Shown piece after piece: positions 1-10,143 of a stretch of 42,945 nucleotides of DNA. This stretch comes from Aurantimonas manganoxydans SI85-9A1 (GTDB taxonomy: Bacteria > Pseudomonadota > Alphaproteobacteria > Rhizobiales > Rhizobiaceae). The stretch's first letter is position 1. Each line of letters begins with the position of its first letter. The position numbers and the translations under genes are program-made. The notes under the pieces were generated by a model, which saw nothing but the letters and a program-made list of their open reading frames with translations, did no database searches and was not told where the DNA came from. The stretch covers positions 107,214 through 150,158 of the forward strand of contig NZ_CH672387.1 of the NCBI RefSeq assembly GCF_000153465.1. Reading direction: 5' to 3'.

Positions 1-1499
<1,499 letters not shown>

Positions 1500-2185
1500 T
1501 CCCTCATCACGTCGCCGTTGTTGGTATGAAGCCCTGCAGGGGCGCGGATAACCCGTGCTGTCGAGGTGCCTGCCTCGGCAAACCGCCAGTCTGCCACGCC
1601 ACGGTTTATGTAGTAGATGGCTCTATGGGACGTGAGTTCATCGAGGGATCGAGGCGTGCCCCAGCAATCGAGATAGGCAGGAGACGCAACAAGCAGGCGC
1701 AGACTAGGCGCAAGCTGCCAAGCAACGAGGCGGGTATCGTCGATCGTCCCGTGTCTGATCACCGCGTCATATCCGTCGGCCGCGGGGTCGACACGCCGGT
1801 CGTCCAAGACGAGAGACAGCTCGATGCCGGGATGCTGTGCAAGGAAGTCGCAGATGGCCGGCCCGAGATGCATGCGCCCAAAGGTGACCGGAGCGGAGAT
1901 CCGAAGAGGCCCTATCAATTTTCCCCGACGCTGTGCCACGTCGGCGGCCGTGTTTTCGACATCGTGCAAGATGCCGATTGCCCGATCGAGAAGCGCCACG
2001 CCGTCGTCGGTCAAGGTGAGCCGCCTCGTTGTTCGTCTGACGAGGATGGTTCCCAGACTGCGCTCGAGTTCGGCCAGCCGCTCGCTGACCACGGACTTGG
2101 AAAGCCGAAGGCGCCGGCCGGCTTCGCTGATCGAGCCAGCTTCCGAGACAGCCACGAAGGCGGCGAGCCCATCAAGCTTCATCAT
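1500..2185 (-). pseudogene. LysR-family regulator, 3' end lost to IS3 insertion
   Basis: The N-terminal winged HTH (MKLDGLAAFVAVSEAGSISE through LTDDGVALLD, residues 1-65) and most of the LysR substrate domain are present. The start at 2185 (or the adjacent ATG at 2182) aligns with the usual LysR N-terminus; a longer in-frame start at 2251 would add an atypical leader. After about 229 codons the frame meets the IS3 end at 1499, so some 60-70 C-terminal residues of subdomain I are lost. The DNA-binding domain is intact, so a truncated, effector-blind protein is possible. It diverges from the secreted hydrolase gene (122 bp between starts), the classic layout of a LysR regulator and its target. 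Confidence 0.85.
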
Positions 2186-2307
2186 CGTTCGGCGTTTCCG
2201 GATACGAGTTCCGCGATATGCATCCTTATCTGGAAGCCGCGGCGCAGTCATACCTAGACAGCCGGACCATCAATCGCCGTTCGGTTTTCTTGACCGGAGT
2301 CCGAACA

Positions 2308-3237
2308 ATGATACACCAACTCGCATGCGTAGCGACGCTCCTTGCGGCTTTGTTCGCAACGCAACCAGTGCTCGCGACCGATGCATTCACTTTTCCTGAA
2401 GGCTTTCAAGTCGAGGAGATCGCCGCACCTGGAGCGACGATCCATGTCCGGTATGGGGGACAGGGACCGGCTGTCCTCCTTCTTCACGGCTATGGTGAGA
2501 CAGGCGACATGTGGGTGCCGATGGCCAAGGACCTGATGCACGACCATACGGTCGTCGTTCCAGACTTGCGCGGTCTCGGTTTGTCCTCGAAACCGAGAGG
2601 CGGCTTCGACAAGAAGTCCCAGGCGCAGGATGTCGCTGCTGTCCTTGACGCTTTGAAGATTGCAAGCGTGGACTTGGTCGCGCATGACATCGGCAACATG
2701 GTCGGGTACGCATTCGCCGCGCAGTACCCCACGCGCGTTAGCCGCCTCGTTCTCATTGATGCCCCGGTCCCAGGCATCGGTCCGTGGGAAGAGATCCTGA
2801 AGAACCCTCTCCTCTGGCACTTTCGCTTTGGAGGTCCCGATATGGAGCGCCTGGTCGAGGGTCGGGAGCGGATCTACCTGGATCGATTTTGGAACGAGTT
2901 CTCCGCAGATCCCGTGAAGTTCACGGAAGATGCCCGCGAGCATTATGCCAAGCTTTACGCGCTACCCGGTGCCATGCATTCGGGTTTTTCTCAGTTTGCC
3001 GCGTTTGACCAGGATGTCATCGACAACCGAGCATTTCTCGCATCAGCCAAGCTAACGATGCCCGTGCTTGCAGTCGGAGGGGAATACTCCTTCGGGCCCA
3101 CGATGGCGACCGTAATGCGCTTTGCGGCCACCGATGTGCAGGAGGCGATCGTCCTTGGCTCCGGGCATTGGATCATGGAAGAAAATCCAAAGGCGACGGT
3201 CGAGATGGTCCGAGCATTCCTTGATGCGACACGCTGA
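2308..3237 (+). CDS. Secreted alpha/beta hydrolase, epoxide hydrolase/dehalogenase type
   Basis: This 309-residue protein begins with a signal peptide (residues 1-23, cut after VLA). The mature part is an alpha/beta hydrolase: oxyanion motif HGYG at 60-63, nucleophile elbow HDIGN at 126-130 with Asp127 where esterases have Ser, and His287 in GSGHW. An Asp nucleophile is typical of epoxide hydrolases and haloalkane/fluoroacetate dehalogenases; the cap region contains candidate tyrosines 213 and 217. Export is unusual for the soluble epoxide hydrolase branch but occurs in some bacterial members. I chose ATG 2308 because GGAG lies eight bases upstream and the signal peptide then starts at once. 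The substrate is unknown. Regulation was probably by the divergent, now broken, LysR gene. Confidence 0.85.
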   Translation: MIHQLACVATLLAALFATQPVLATDAFTFPEGFQVEEIAAPGATIHVRYGGQGPAVLLLHGYGETGDMWVPMAKDLMHDHTVVVPDLRGLGLSSKPRGGFDKKSQAQDVAAVLDALKIASVDLVAHDIGNMVGYAFAAQYPTRVSRLVLIDAPVPGIGPWEEILKNPLLWHFRFGGPDMERLVEGRERIYLDRFWNEFSADPVKFTEDAREHYAKLYALPGAMHSGFSQFAAFDQDVIDNRAFLASAKLTMPVLAVGGEYSFGPTMATVMRFAATDVQEAIVLGSGHWIMEENPKATVEMVRAFLDATR

Positions 3238-3491
3238 TCGCCTTCAGTTCATCGGCAGCGGATGTCCGCTTCCAGGTTTCGCGAAACGCCGATGAACGAT
3301 CTACAGGGACCGGATGCTGAATGGCGGCTTTCGCATCTGTAGATGCTTGGAAGCTGCCAGTCTCCTTTCGGCCCCTCATTGCCCAACCTGGCCGCGAGTG
3401 ATCTGGACGAGCGGGAAGTGGCGGACGGCTTTGTCGCCGGTCTCGGAGTTCCGCAAGACCACGGCCTTCGAAGCCGTTCTTGGAACCGTGA

Positions 3492-4865
3492 TCAGAACGT
3501 TTGCCGCGTTCCCAGAGCATCAACGAACAGTGACGGCGATCCGAGTTGTCCGCCCTTGAGAACCACCTGGAGTCCATCGAACTCCCGTGCGCGGCTGTGG
3601 CAGCGGCAGATCGGCGCTCCCTTGCCGAGCGGGTGCGCGATTTCCAGCGCCGTCACCGGCGACGCCTCAAGGACCCGCCCGGACGTATCGCCTCCCGCAA
3701 CGACGATCCGCTGCAGGCCAAGGCGCGGGACGGCCGTGGCGGCGATCCGGCCGAGCGCACGGCCGATGGAATCCTGGGCGTCCGAAAAGGAAATGTTGCG
3801 ATCGGCGGCCGTCCGCTGGAGGGCGGCGAAGGCCGGATCGTCGACGGTCCTGGCGGCAAAGACGATGACGCGGCCGCAGCGCTCGATCGCCGCGTCGACC
3901 GCCGTCTCGATCCTGGCGAGTTCAGTCGCCGCGGTCTCGGGGGCGATGGCCTGCACCACGTCGAGACGGATAGTTTCAAAGCCGCTCGCTTCGGCGATCT
4001 CGATCTGCTCGGCCGTGACCGGCGAGCAGCTGCCCGACAGCACCAGCAGGCGATCGACCGGCGGGACCGGCGCGAACGGGGCCGGGGTCTGAGCCAACAT
4101 CCCAGCCCGGTGCCAGTGCGCCACCAGCGCGTATTGCAGTCCCGAGGAGGACGCGCTGAACACGGGTTCGTCGCTGCCGTCCCAGACGAGCCGGCCGGCT
4201 TCGGCCTGCGTCATCTCGTCGGCGACATCGATGAAGGCAATCGTACCCGGCTTGTCGCGTACCCTGTCGGCGGCTTCGTCGGCGGTTCCGCCGGCGATCG
4301 CCGCGACGTCGATCGCGACAATGTCCCGTTCGGTCTGCGCGGCCAGATGCAGGCGCAGATCAGCTTCGCGCATGGGTGTCACGGGATGCCGCGACATCGT
4401 CGGATGCCGATCGATGCGATAGCGTGTACCGCCGGCGGCGGCGAAGAGATTGGCGAAAACCTGCCACCGGCCGAGTTGCGGGGCGCCGACGATCGACGGC
4501 GACCAGGGGCCGGCGACAAGGCTGTCGCCGATATCGATGGCGCGTCCGATCGAGCCGACGTCTGCGGCGGAATCGAAGGTCGAGCAAACCTTGTACTGGA
4601 GAATTCTGGGCGAAAGGTCGGCCAGCGCCCGGAACGGGCCCGGCAGGTTTTGGTCCATCCACTCCGGGCTTCGCGAGCGCGCGGTTCCGGCGATGCCGAC
4701 CACCGGATAGTCGGCGAAGCTGGCGAGATCCCGCGCGTTGGGCGTGCGGGTGAACAGCACGGTGCGCAGCCCGGCGAAGGCGGTGACCTCCATGGCATCG
4801 GTCGATCCGGTGAAGTCGTCTCCATAAAAGGCGAGGAGGACGCCGTCCGGCAATCCGCCCGTCAT
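3492..4865 (-). CDS. Four-carbon acid-sugar kinase (DUF1537; OtnK/OiaK-like)
   Basis: This 457-residue kinase belongs to the two-domain DUF1537 family, which phosphorylates acid sugars such as 3-oxo-tetronate, erythronate or 3-oxo-isoapionate at the terminal hydroxyl. Visible motifs are GDDFTGSTDA at 15-24 in the substrate domain, SGSCSPVT at 277-284 at the start of the nucleotide domain, GGDTSG at 391-396 and LKGGQLG at 436-442. The start at 4865 overlaps the RLP stop codon as ATGA, so the two are probably translationally coupled. It is the last gene of the TRAP/SDR/RLP operon. Pairing of this kinase family with an RLP is known from apionate catabolism (kinase OiaK with a decarboxylase or transcarboxylase RLP), which supports a 3-oxo acid sugar as substrate. 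The exact substrate cannot be read from sequence, so no symbol is given. Confidence 0.9.
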   Translation of the reverse strand: MTGGLPDGVLLAFYGDDFTGSTDAMEVTAFAGLRTVLFTRTPNARDLASFADYPVVGIAGTARSRSPEWMDQNLPGPFRALADLSPRILQYKVCSTFDSAADVGSIGRAIDIGDSLVAGPWSPSIVGAPQLGRWQVFANLFAAAGGTRYRIDRHPTMSRHPVTPMREADLRLHLAAQTERDIVAIDVAAIAGGTADEAADRVRDKPGTIAFIDVADEMTQAEAGRLVWDGSDEPVFSASSSGLQYALVAHWHRAGMLAQTPAPFAPVPPVDRLLVLSGSCSPVTAEQIEIAEASGFETIRLDVVQAIAPETAATELARIETAVDAAIERCGRVIVFAARTVDDPAFAALQRTAADRNISFSDAQDSIGRALGRIAATAVPRLGLQRIVVAGGDTSGRVLEASPVTALEIAHPLGKGAPICRCHSRAREFDGLQVVLKGGQLGSPSLFVDALGTRQTF

Positions 4866-6103
4866 GCGAACGTCTTCACGGCGACGGCCAGGTCGGGCGA
4901 GGCTGCGGCGGCTTCCTGCAACGGCACGCCCTGCATCGCGGCGTCCCAAGCTTCTCGCAGGGATCGCACCCCGGCGGCGATTCCCGAGGGATGCGCGACG
5001 ATGCCGCCGCCCGCGCAGTAGATGAGATCCGGCGACCCCAGATGCCGCCAGGTGCCCTCCGCCTGCTTGACGCTCTGTCCGGACGAGAAGACCGGCATCA
5101 CCACGTCCGGGCGGGCCGGGGACAGCGGTGTCAGGCACGCCTTAGCCGAAGCGACGACGCTGTCGTCCGGCTCCCAGAACTTGTTGGCCAGGCCGTTGAC
5201 ATGCATGTGGTCGACGCCGGCCAGCCGCCAGATCTTCTGCCAGGCGACATAGGACCAGCCGTTGTCCGGCGAGCGGCCGAGATAGCCCCAGCCATTGCGG
5301 TGCGCGTGGATCGGCAGGCGGGCATGCCGCCGCAGGGCAGTCAGGCCTGTCAGGCCGACACTGTTGAGGCTGACCATGACGCAGGTGCCGCCGGCCGCCT
5401 CGACCTGGTCGTGCCGCCGGAGCATCTCGTCGATCTCACCGGTCAGATTGACGGCATACATCACCTTGCGGCCGGTCCGCTCGGCATGGCGCGCGATCAC
5501 CGTCGTCACAGCCGCAAGCCGCTCCTCGAAGGGACAGATCGCACCGTCGGCCTGCAGTTCGTCGTCCTTGATGAAATCGATGCCGCCGTCGCAGAGCTGG
5601 TCCACCAATGCGGCCGTTTCGGCCGGGTTCAGGCCGATCGACGGCTTGATGATGGTGCCGATCACGGGACGATCCACAACGCCTGTCAGTTGCCGCGTTC
5701 CCTCCACGCCGAAGGCCGGACCGGGATAGCGGTCTGCGAAGGCTGGGGGCAGGCGCAGATCGACCAGCTTGAGTCCGGCGACCTCGCGGAGCTCGAAGAG
5801 ATTGCCGGCGAGGGTGGCCAGAAGGTTCGGCAGCGACGGCCCGACATTGGCAAGCGGCCAGGACAGGGTCATCCGATAGCTGCGCGGAGCTTCCCCAATC
5901 GCGCCCGGCAGCATCGGCAGACCGCTATCCTCGATCTCCTCCAGGCGATCGACCGTGGCGGCGGATCGTGCCTTCAGTTCCTCGCTCTCTCCGGGGATCG
6001 CGATGAATGTCCCCGAGGATTGCTCGCCGGCAATGATATCCGCGACACGATGCGGATCCCCAGCCGTTCTGAGGATGTATTCGGCGACGATCCGCTGATC
6101 CAT
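4862..6103 (-). CDS. RuBisCO-like protein (RLP), probable acid-sugar-phosphate decarboxylase
   Basis: This 413-residue protein has the RuBisCO large-subunit fold but is not a RuBisCO. Lys153 corresponds to K175, but K177 is replaced by Ser155 (motif IIKPSIGL). The metal/carbamate site is intact: Lys179, Asp181 and Glu182 in FIKDDE (K201, D203, E204). His268-Arg269 (H294, R295), His301 (H327), Lys308 (K334), Ser341 (S379) and the GGG at 365-367 are also present, and Asn101 matches N123. The usual Thr-Trp of the N-terminal domain is absent. Known RLPs act in methionine salvage (enolase, isomerase), or as tetritol-phosphate epimerases or 3-oxo-isoapionate-4-phosphate decarboxylase/transcarboxylase. 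The kinase neighbour argues for the last group. It is fourth-to-fifth in the operon, 24 bp after the SDR gene. Confidence 0.9.
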   Translation of the reverse strand: MDQRIVAEYILRTAGDPHRVADIIAGEQSSGTFIAIPGESEELKARSAATVDRLEEIEDSGLPMLPGAIGEAPRSYRMTLSWPLANVGPSLPNLLATLAGNLFELREVAGLKLVDLRLPPAFADRYPGPAFGVEGTRQLTGVVDRPVIGTIIKPSIGLNPAETAALVDQLCDGGIDFIKDDELQADGAICPFEERLAAVTTVIARHAERTGRKVMYAVNLTGEIDEMLRRHDQVEAAGGTCVMVSLNSVGLTGLTALRRHARLPIHAHRNGWGYLGRSPDNGWSYVAWQKIWRLAGVDHMHVNGLANKFWEPDDSVVASAKACLTPLSPARPDVVMPVFSSGQSVKQAEGTWRHLGSPDLIYCAGGGIVAHPSGIAAGVRSLREAWDAAMQGVPLQEAAAASPDLAVAVKTFA

Positions 6104-6127
6104 GTTTCCTCTCCGCAGTTCGTGAGA

Positions 6128-7087
6128 TCAGTGAGGGCGGGCGCCCTGCAGCCACGCGCGATAGTCGCGCAGGCCCTCGCGGATGTCGGCGAAGCGGGGC
6201 TCGAAACCCAGGCGCGCACGAGCCTTGGAGATGTCCAGCGGCGCACCGCGTTCGAAGAACAGGCCCGAGCCGAGCGTGACCTTGCTTTCGTGTCCGACGA
6301 TGTCGGCGACGTGACCGACAATGTCGCGATGGGCCACGGCGACACCGCTGGAAATGTTGAAGGCCTCACCTGACACATCCGCCGGAGCGTCGAGCAGAGC
6401 GACGACGCCGGCCGCCGTGTCGCGGACATGCGTCCAGTCGAGCGACTGGTCGCCGCCCTTCGGCGAATCTGCCTCGGTCGGACCCTCCAGCGGGCCGAAC
6501 ATCGCCTGGTAGAGCACGTGCATCCGCGACGGCAGCTTGCCCGGGCCGTAGACGAAATAGAGCCGCGCGTTGCGAACGTCGATTCCGTAGGTCTGCCCGT
6601 ATTGCAGTGCCAGCACCTCGTTCGACGCCTTGGTCGCTCCGTAGAGGTCGGTCACCTTGACCGGCAGGTCCTCGGTCTGGCCGCCGGCCTGGTCGCCATA
6701 GACGGCGCCGGAGCTGAGATTGATGAATTTCGGCACGCCGAAGATGCGGCAGGCCTCGATCACGTTCAGCATCCCGACCGTGTTGATCTGGATGTGGCGG
6801 AACGGCCGCTTGGCGAAGTTCGGACCGGCGATGACGGCGACGCCGAAGATGACGGCGTCGATCCGCCCTTCATAGGCGCGCATCCGTTCGAACAGGGTGT
6901 GGACATCGAGTACGTCGACGTTCTCGAAGGTCAGCCGGTCGCGATAGGGCTCGAGATAGTCGAGGCCCAATCCGTCGAGGCCGGCCGCGCCGAGATCGAA
7001 GATCACGACATCCTCGCCACGTGCTGCCAGATCATGGGAAATCCAGGACCCGACATGTCCTAGCCCGCCGAAGACGAGGGTTGCCAT
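6128..7087 (-). CDS. Extended SDR: NAD-dependent epimerase/dehydratase-type oxidoreductase
   Basis: This 319-residue protein has an extended-SDR Rossmann fold: GGLGHVG at 7-13 for NAD(P), Asp31 at the end of beta-2 favouring NAD, Ser125/126 with Tyr149-x3-Lys153 (YGATK) as the catalytic set, and a C-terminal substrate lobe. In sugar-acid operons this family includes D-erythronate 2-dehydrogenase (DenD) as well as uronate dehydrogenase and sugar epimerases. Here it most likely oxidises the imported sugar acid, or its lactone, before the kinase acts; this is inferred from position between the TRAP genes and the RLP. The start ATG at 7087 follows the DctM stop by 32 bp. Confidence 0.88.
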   Translation of the reverse strand: MATLVFGGLGHVGSWISHDLAARGEDVVIFDLGAAGLDGLGLDYLEPYRDRLTFENVDVLDVHTLFERMRAYEGRIDAVIFGVAVIAGPNFAKRPFRHIQINTVGMLNVIEACRIFGVPKFINLSSGAVYGDQAGGQTEDLPVKVTDLYGATKASNEVLALQYGQTYGIDVRNARLYFVYGPGKLPSRMHVLYQAMFGPLEGPTEADSPKGGDQSLDWTHVRDTAAGVVALLDAPADVSGEAFNISSGVAVAHRDIVGHVADIVGHESKVTLGSGLFFERGAPLDISKARARLGFEPRFADIREGLRDYRAWLQGARPH

Positions 7088-7119
7088 CAGAATGCTCCGT
7101 TTTGAAAAGTTGTCCGGGC

Positions 7120-8412
7120 TCAGTTCAGCAGAAGGTTCGGAACCGCGAGGACCAGCCAGGGCACGAAAGTGATCGCGATCAGCATCGCGAACAACGGAAT
7201 GTAGAAGGGGAGGATTTCCTTCACGAGGTGGCCGAAGGGAATGTCGGCCACCCGCTGCACGGTGAACAGAACCGTACCGACCGGGGGCGTCACCAGCCCG
7301 ATCATCAGGTTGAAGATCATCATCACGCCGAAATGCACCGGGTCGATCCCGTAGCTGACCACCAGCGGGGTCAGGATGGGCGTCAGCAGGAACAGCGCCG
7401 GCACCGAGTCGATGAAGCAGCCGACCAGCAGGATGAAGACGTTGAGGAGCGCCAGCAGCACATACTTGTTGTCGATGTTGGCTGCGAGGTAGTCGATGAT
7501 CTGCGAGGTGACCTGATAGCGCGCCAGAACCCAGGCATAGAGGGCGGAGCCGGCAATGATCACGAGGAGTGCCGCGGTGTCGATCGCGGTATCCTTGCAG
7601 ATCACCCAGAACTCGCGCACCGTGATGGTGCCATAGACCAGGAAGGCGATGAGGGTGCAGTAGACCACGGCAATCGCCGAGGCCTCGGTCGGCGTGAAGA
7701 TGCCGGACAAAATGCCCGCGATGATGATGATCGGCGTCAGGATTGGCAGGAAGCCCGCACTGCAGGCGGCGGCGATCTGACGAAGAGTCGCACGCTTGGC
7801 GATCGGATAGCCGCGCTTGTGCGACAGATAGGCGACGAGGGCCATCAGGCCGAGACCCATCAATACGCCAGGAACGATGGATCCGAGGAACACGGCGGCG
7901 ATCGAGACATTGGCGAGCGCGCCATAGATCACGGCAGGGATGCTCGGCGGAATGATCGGTCCGATGGTCGCCGAACTGGCAGTGACCGCCGCGCTGAAGC
8001 CGCGGTCGTAGCCGTCGCGCTCCATGGCCCGCATCTGCAGCGGGCCGAGGCCCCCCGCATCGGCGACGGCCGAGCCGGACATGCCTGCGAAGATCATGCT
8101 GGACAGGACGTTCACGTGGCCGAGGCCGCCGCGCAGATGCCCGACAAGCGAGCGGGCGATGTTGAAGACGCGGTCGGAAATGCCGGAGGCGTTCATCAGC
8201 CGGCCGATCAGCAGAAACGCGGGGATGGCGAGGAGGGTGAAGCTGTTGACGCCGTAGAGGGTACGCTGGGCGAGCATCTCGTAGGGAATGCTGTCGAAGC
8301 CACGTGTGGCTGCGAGCACCGAGATCGAGGCGCCGATCATCGCGAAGCCGACAGGCACGCCGATGAAGAGCAGAAGGAGAAGCGTGCCGAAGAGGGCGAG
8401 GAAAATGATCAT
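7120..8412 (-). CDS. dctM: TRAP transporter large permease, DctM type
   Basis: This 430-residue membrane protein has about a dozen hydrophobic segments and the conserved DctM features GMSGSAVADAGGLGPLQ near residue 115 and GLVTPPVGTVLF near 375. It is the sodium-coupled transport subunit that receives substrate from the periplasmic DctP and acts with DctQ. Length is normal for the family (about 425-430). Its ATG overlaps the DctQ stop codon (ATGA), as expected for subunits made in fixed ratio. The substrate is probably a sugar acid, given the downstream enzymes. Confidence 0.93.
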   Translation of the reverse strand: MIIFLALFGTLLLLLFIGVPVGFAMIGASISVLAATRGFDSIPYEMLAQRTLYGVNSFTLLAIPAFLLIGRLMNASGISDRVFNIARSLVGHLRGGLGHVNVLSSMIFAGMSGSAVADAGGLGPLQMRAMERDGYDRGFSAAVTASSATIGPIIPPSIPAVIYGALANVSIAAVFLGSIVPGVLMGLGLMALVAYLSHKRGYPIAKRATLRQIAAACSAGFLPILTPIIIIAGILSGIFTPTEASAIAVVYCTLIAFLVYGTITVREFWVICKDTAIDTAALLVIIAGSALYAWVLARYQVTSQIIDYLAANIDNKYVLLALLNVFILLVGCFIDSVPALFLLTPILTPLVVSYGIDPVHFGVMMIFNLMIGLVTPPVGTVLFTVQRVADIPFGHLVKEILPFYIPLFAMLIAITFVPWLVLAVPNLLLN

Positions 8413-8927
8413 GACATGCTGTCCGTCTGACCTGCGCCGCGGAAAGCGTCGGCGATGTCCTTGAGGAGGAGGGCGATCAGCATGATCAGACCGACCGCCT
8501 GGATCAGGTAGAGATTGGCGAAGGAGACCGGGATGGTGCTGGCGCTGACATTCTGGGTCCGGCCCATCATCTCGAAGGCGCCGACGACCACCAGAATGGC
8601 GATGGCTGCCGTCAGGACGTCGCCGAGAATGTCGAACCAGCGCCGCACGCGCGCCGACAGCAGGTCGAGCAGGACGGTGATCCTGATCTGCGCGCCGTAT
8701 CGCTGGGCGATGGCCGCGCCGAGAAAGATCTCGGCGATGAAGAGAAAGCGGGACGTCTCGTCGGTCCAGGGGACGCCGATGCCGAGTGCGTAGCGCGATG
8801 CCACCTGGATGAACATCACGACCAGCATGGCGATGAAGGCGAGGGTCATGACGACCTCGACGAACCGCCAGAAATAGCCTGCAAGTCTGTTCGGAAAGCC
8901 GCTGCTTCCCTGCTCAATCGACGCCAC
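8409..8927 (-). CDS. dctQ: TRAP transporter small permease, DctQ type
   Basis: This four-helix DctQ subunit has the family signature around VASRYALGIGVPWTDETSRFLF (after the first helix) and a last helix ending near KDIADAFRG. I chose the GTG at 8927 (172 residues) because a purine-rich GGGGGGAT precedes it by about six bases and it gives the usual short cytoplasmic N-terminus. An ATG at 8990 would add 21 residues that look untranslated and almost abut the dctP stop. Overlap with dctM is four bases. Confidence 0.88.
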   Translation of the reverse strand: MASIEQGSSGFPNRLAGYFWRFVEVVMTLAFIAMLVVMFIQVASRYALGIGVPWTDETSRFLFIAEIFLGAAIAQRYGAQIRITVLLDLLSARVRRWFDILGDVLTAAIAILVVVGAFEMMGRTQNVSASTIPVSFANLYLIQAVGLIMLIALLLKDIADAFRGAGQTDSMS

Positions 8928-9002
8928 CGCGCGATCCCCCCGAAACCGTTCAGTCGACGGCACGCCCGTCGCTGGACGGGCGTGCCGCATGCTAAGGATG
9001 CG

Positions 9003-9968
9003 TCAGTTCAGCTTGGACAGGACGTAGTCCCGGACCTCAGGTGCGAAGCCGTCCGCTATCTTGCGGATGGCCGGGGCCGCCTTGGCACGGAACGCGGCGA
9101 CGTCCGGCTCAACGACCTGCATGCCCTTCTCCTGGAGCTGCTCGTACAGCTTGGCCTCGTTGCCAGTGACCAGCTCGTCGCCCCAGGCAATTGCCTCGTC
9201 GACGGATTCCTGCAGCATCGCCCGGTCCTCCTCGGAGAGGCCCTGGTAGAAATCCTCGTTCATCAGCCAGTGAAAGAACGAATAGACGTGCTGCGTCTTG
9301 GCGACGTAGGACTGCACCTCGAAGAGCTTGCCCGACCAGATGTAGTCGACGGGATTTTCCTGCATGTCGATGACGCCGGTCTGCAGGGCGGTGTAGACCT
9401 CCGGCCAGGCGATCGGGCTCGGCAGGGCGCCGATTTCCGTCCAGATCTGCACCCAGGGGGCGATTTCCGGCACCCGCATGCGAACGCCCTGGATGTCGTC
9501 CGGAGTCTTCACCGGGTTCTTCGAGGTGAGGTTGCGCGGGTTGCGGATCGACAGGCCGACCAGCTCCAGATTGCCGGTCTCGCGGACGGCCTGGCGCAGC
9601 TGCTCGCCCATCTCGCCTTCATAGACCTTCTTGGCGTCGGCGCTGGCATCGAACACGAAGGGCAGGTCAGCGCCCGCATATTTCGGCGCGTACAGGGTCA
9701 TCGGCATCGAGCCGCCCAGTGCGATCTGGTACTCGCCGCTGCTGGCGCCCTCGAGGTGATCGCGCTCGCCGCCGACTTCGGTGCCAAGCAGCGTGACCGT
9801 GAAGCGACCCTCGGATTTCTCCTCGATGTTCTTCTTCAGTCGCTCACCGACCTGGAACATCTCGTGGCCGGGCTCGACGTGGAGCGCGATGGCGATGTCC
9901 TCGGCAAGCGCCGGAAAGGCAACGCTGGCAGCGCCGAGAACCAGCGCCGCGAACAAAGATTTCTGCAT
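9003..9968 (-). CDS. dctP: TRAP transporter substrate-binding protein, DctP family
   Basis: This 321-residue periplasmic binding protein has a 22-residue signal peptide ending ALA. The DctP hallmark Arg, which forms the salt bridge to the ligand carboxylate, is probably in GVRMRVPE (Arg163 or Arg165); Arg145 in NPRNLTS is also typical. The conserved WPEVYTALQTGVIDMQENP (188-206) is present. The ligand is thus an organic acid; together with the kinase and RLP, a sugar acid. The ATG at 9968 has GGGAGG seven bases upstream. It is the first gene of the operon, and the FadR-type operator lies 63 bp upstream of this start. Confidence 0.93.
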   Translation of the reverse strand: MQKSLFAALVLGAASVAFPALAEDIAIALHVEPGHEMFQVGERLKKNIEEKSEGRFTVTLLGTEVGGERDHLEGASSGEYQIALGGSMPMTLYAPKYAGADLPFVFDASADAKKVYEGEMGEQLRQAVRETGNLELVGLSIRNPRNLTSKNPVKTPDDIQGVRMRVPEIAPWVQIWTEIGALPSPIAWPEVYTALQTGVIDMQENPVDYIWSGKLFEVQSYVAKTQHVYSFFHWLMNEDFYQGLSEEDRAMLQESVDEAIAWGDELVTGNEAKLYEQLQEKGMQVVEPDVAAFRAKAAPAIRKIADGFAPEVRDYVLSKLN

Positions 9969-10030
9969 GAAGAACCTCCCAATTGGCGAGTCGGACCGCA
10001 TCCCTCCCGGATGGCGGCTCCGCTGCAAAC

Positions 10031-10041
10031 TGGTCCGACCA
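10031..10041. promoter_or_regulatory. FadR/GntR-type operator TGGTCCGACCA
   Basis: A perfect 5-1-5 palindrome, TGGTC-C-GACCA, lies between the divergent dctP and GntR genes. It matches the FadR-subfamily consensus TNGTNNNACNA at every fixed position. It is 63 bp upstream of the dctP start and 103 bp upstream of the regulator start, so one bound dimer could control both. Binding is inferred from consensus and location. Confidence 0.75.
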
Positions 10042-10143
10042 TCAGACGTTCCAGCCAGCTGATGACTTTCTGGCGCATGCTGACTAGGCTTGTCAACGGG
10101 CGCATTCATCGCTCTATCGATCCTGGCAAAAGGGGAGAGCGCA

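Noticed and set aside
4862-6103. Calling the RuBisCO-like gene a true RuBisCO (carbon fixation)
   Set aside because: K177 is Ser, the N-domain Thr-Trp is missing, and no small subunit or phosphoribulokinase gene adjoins.
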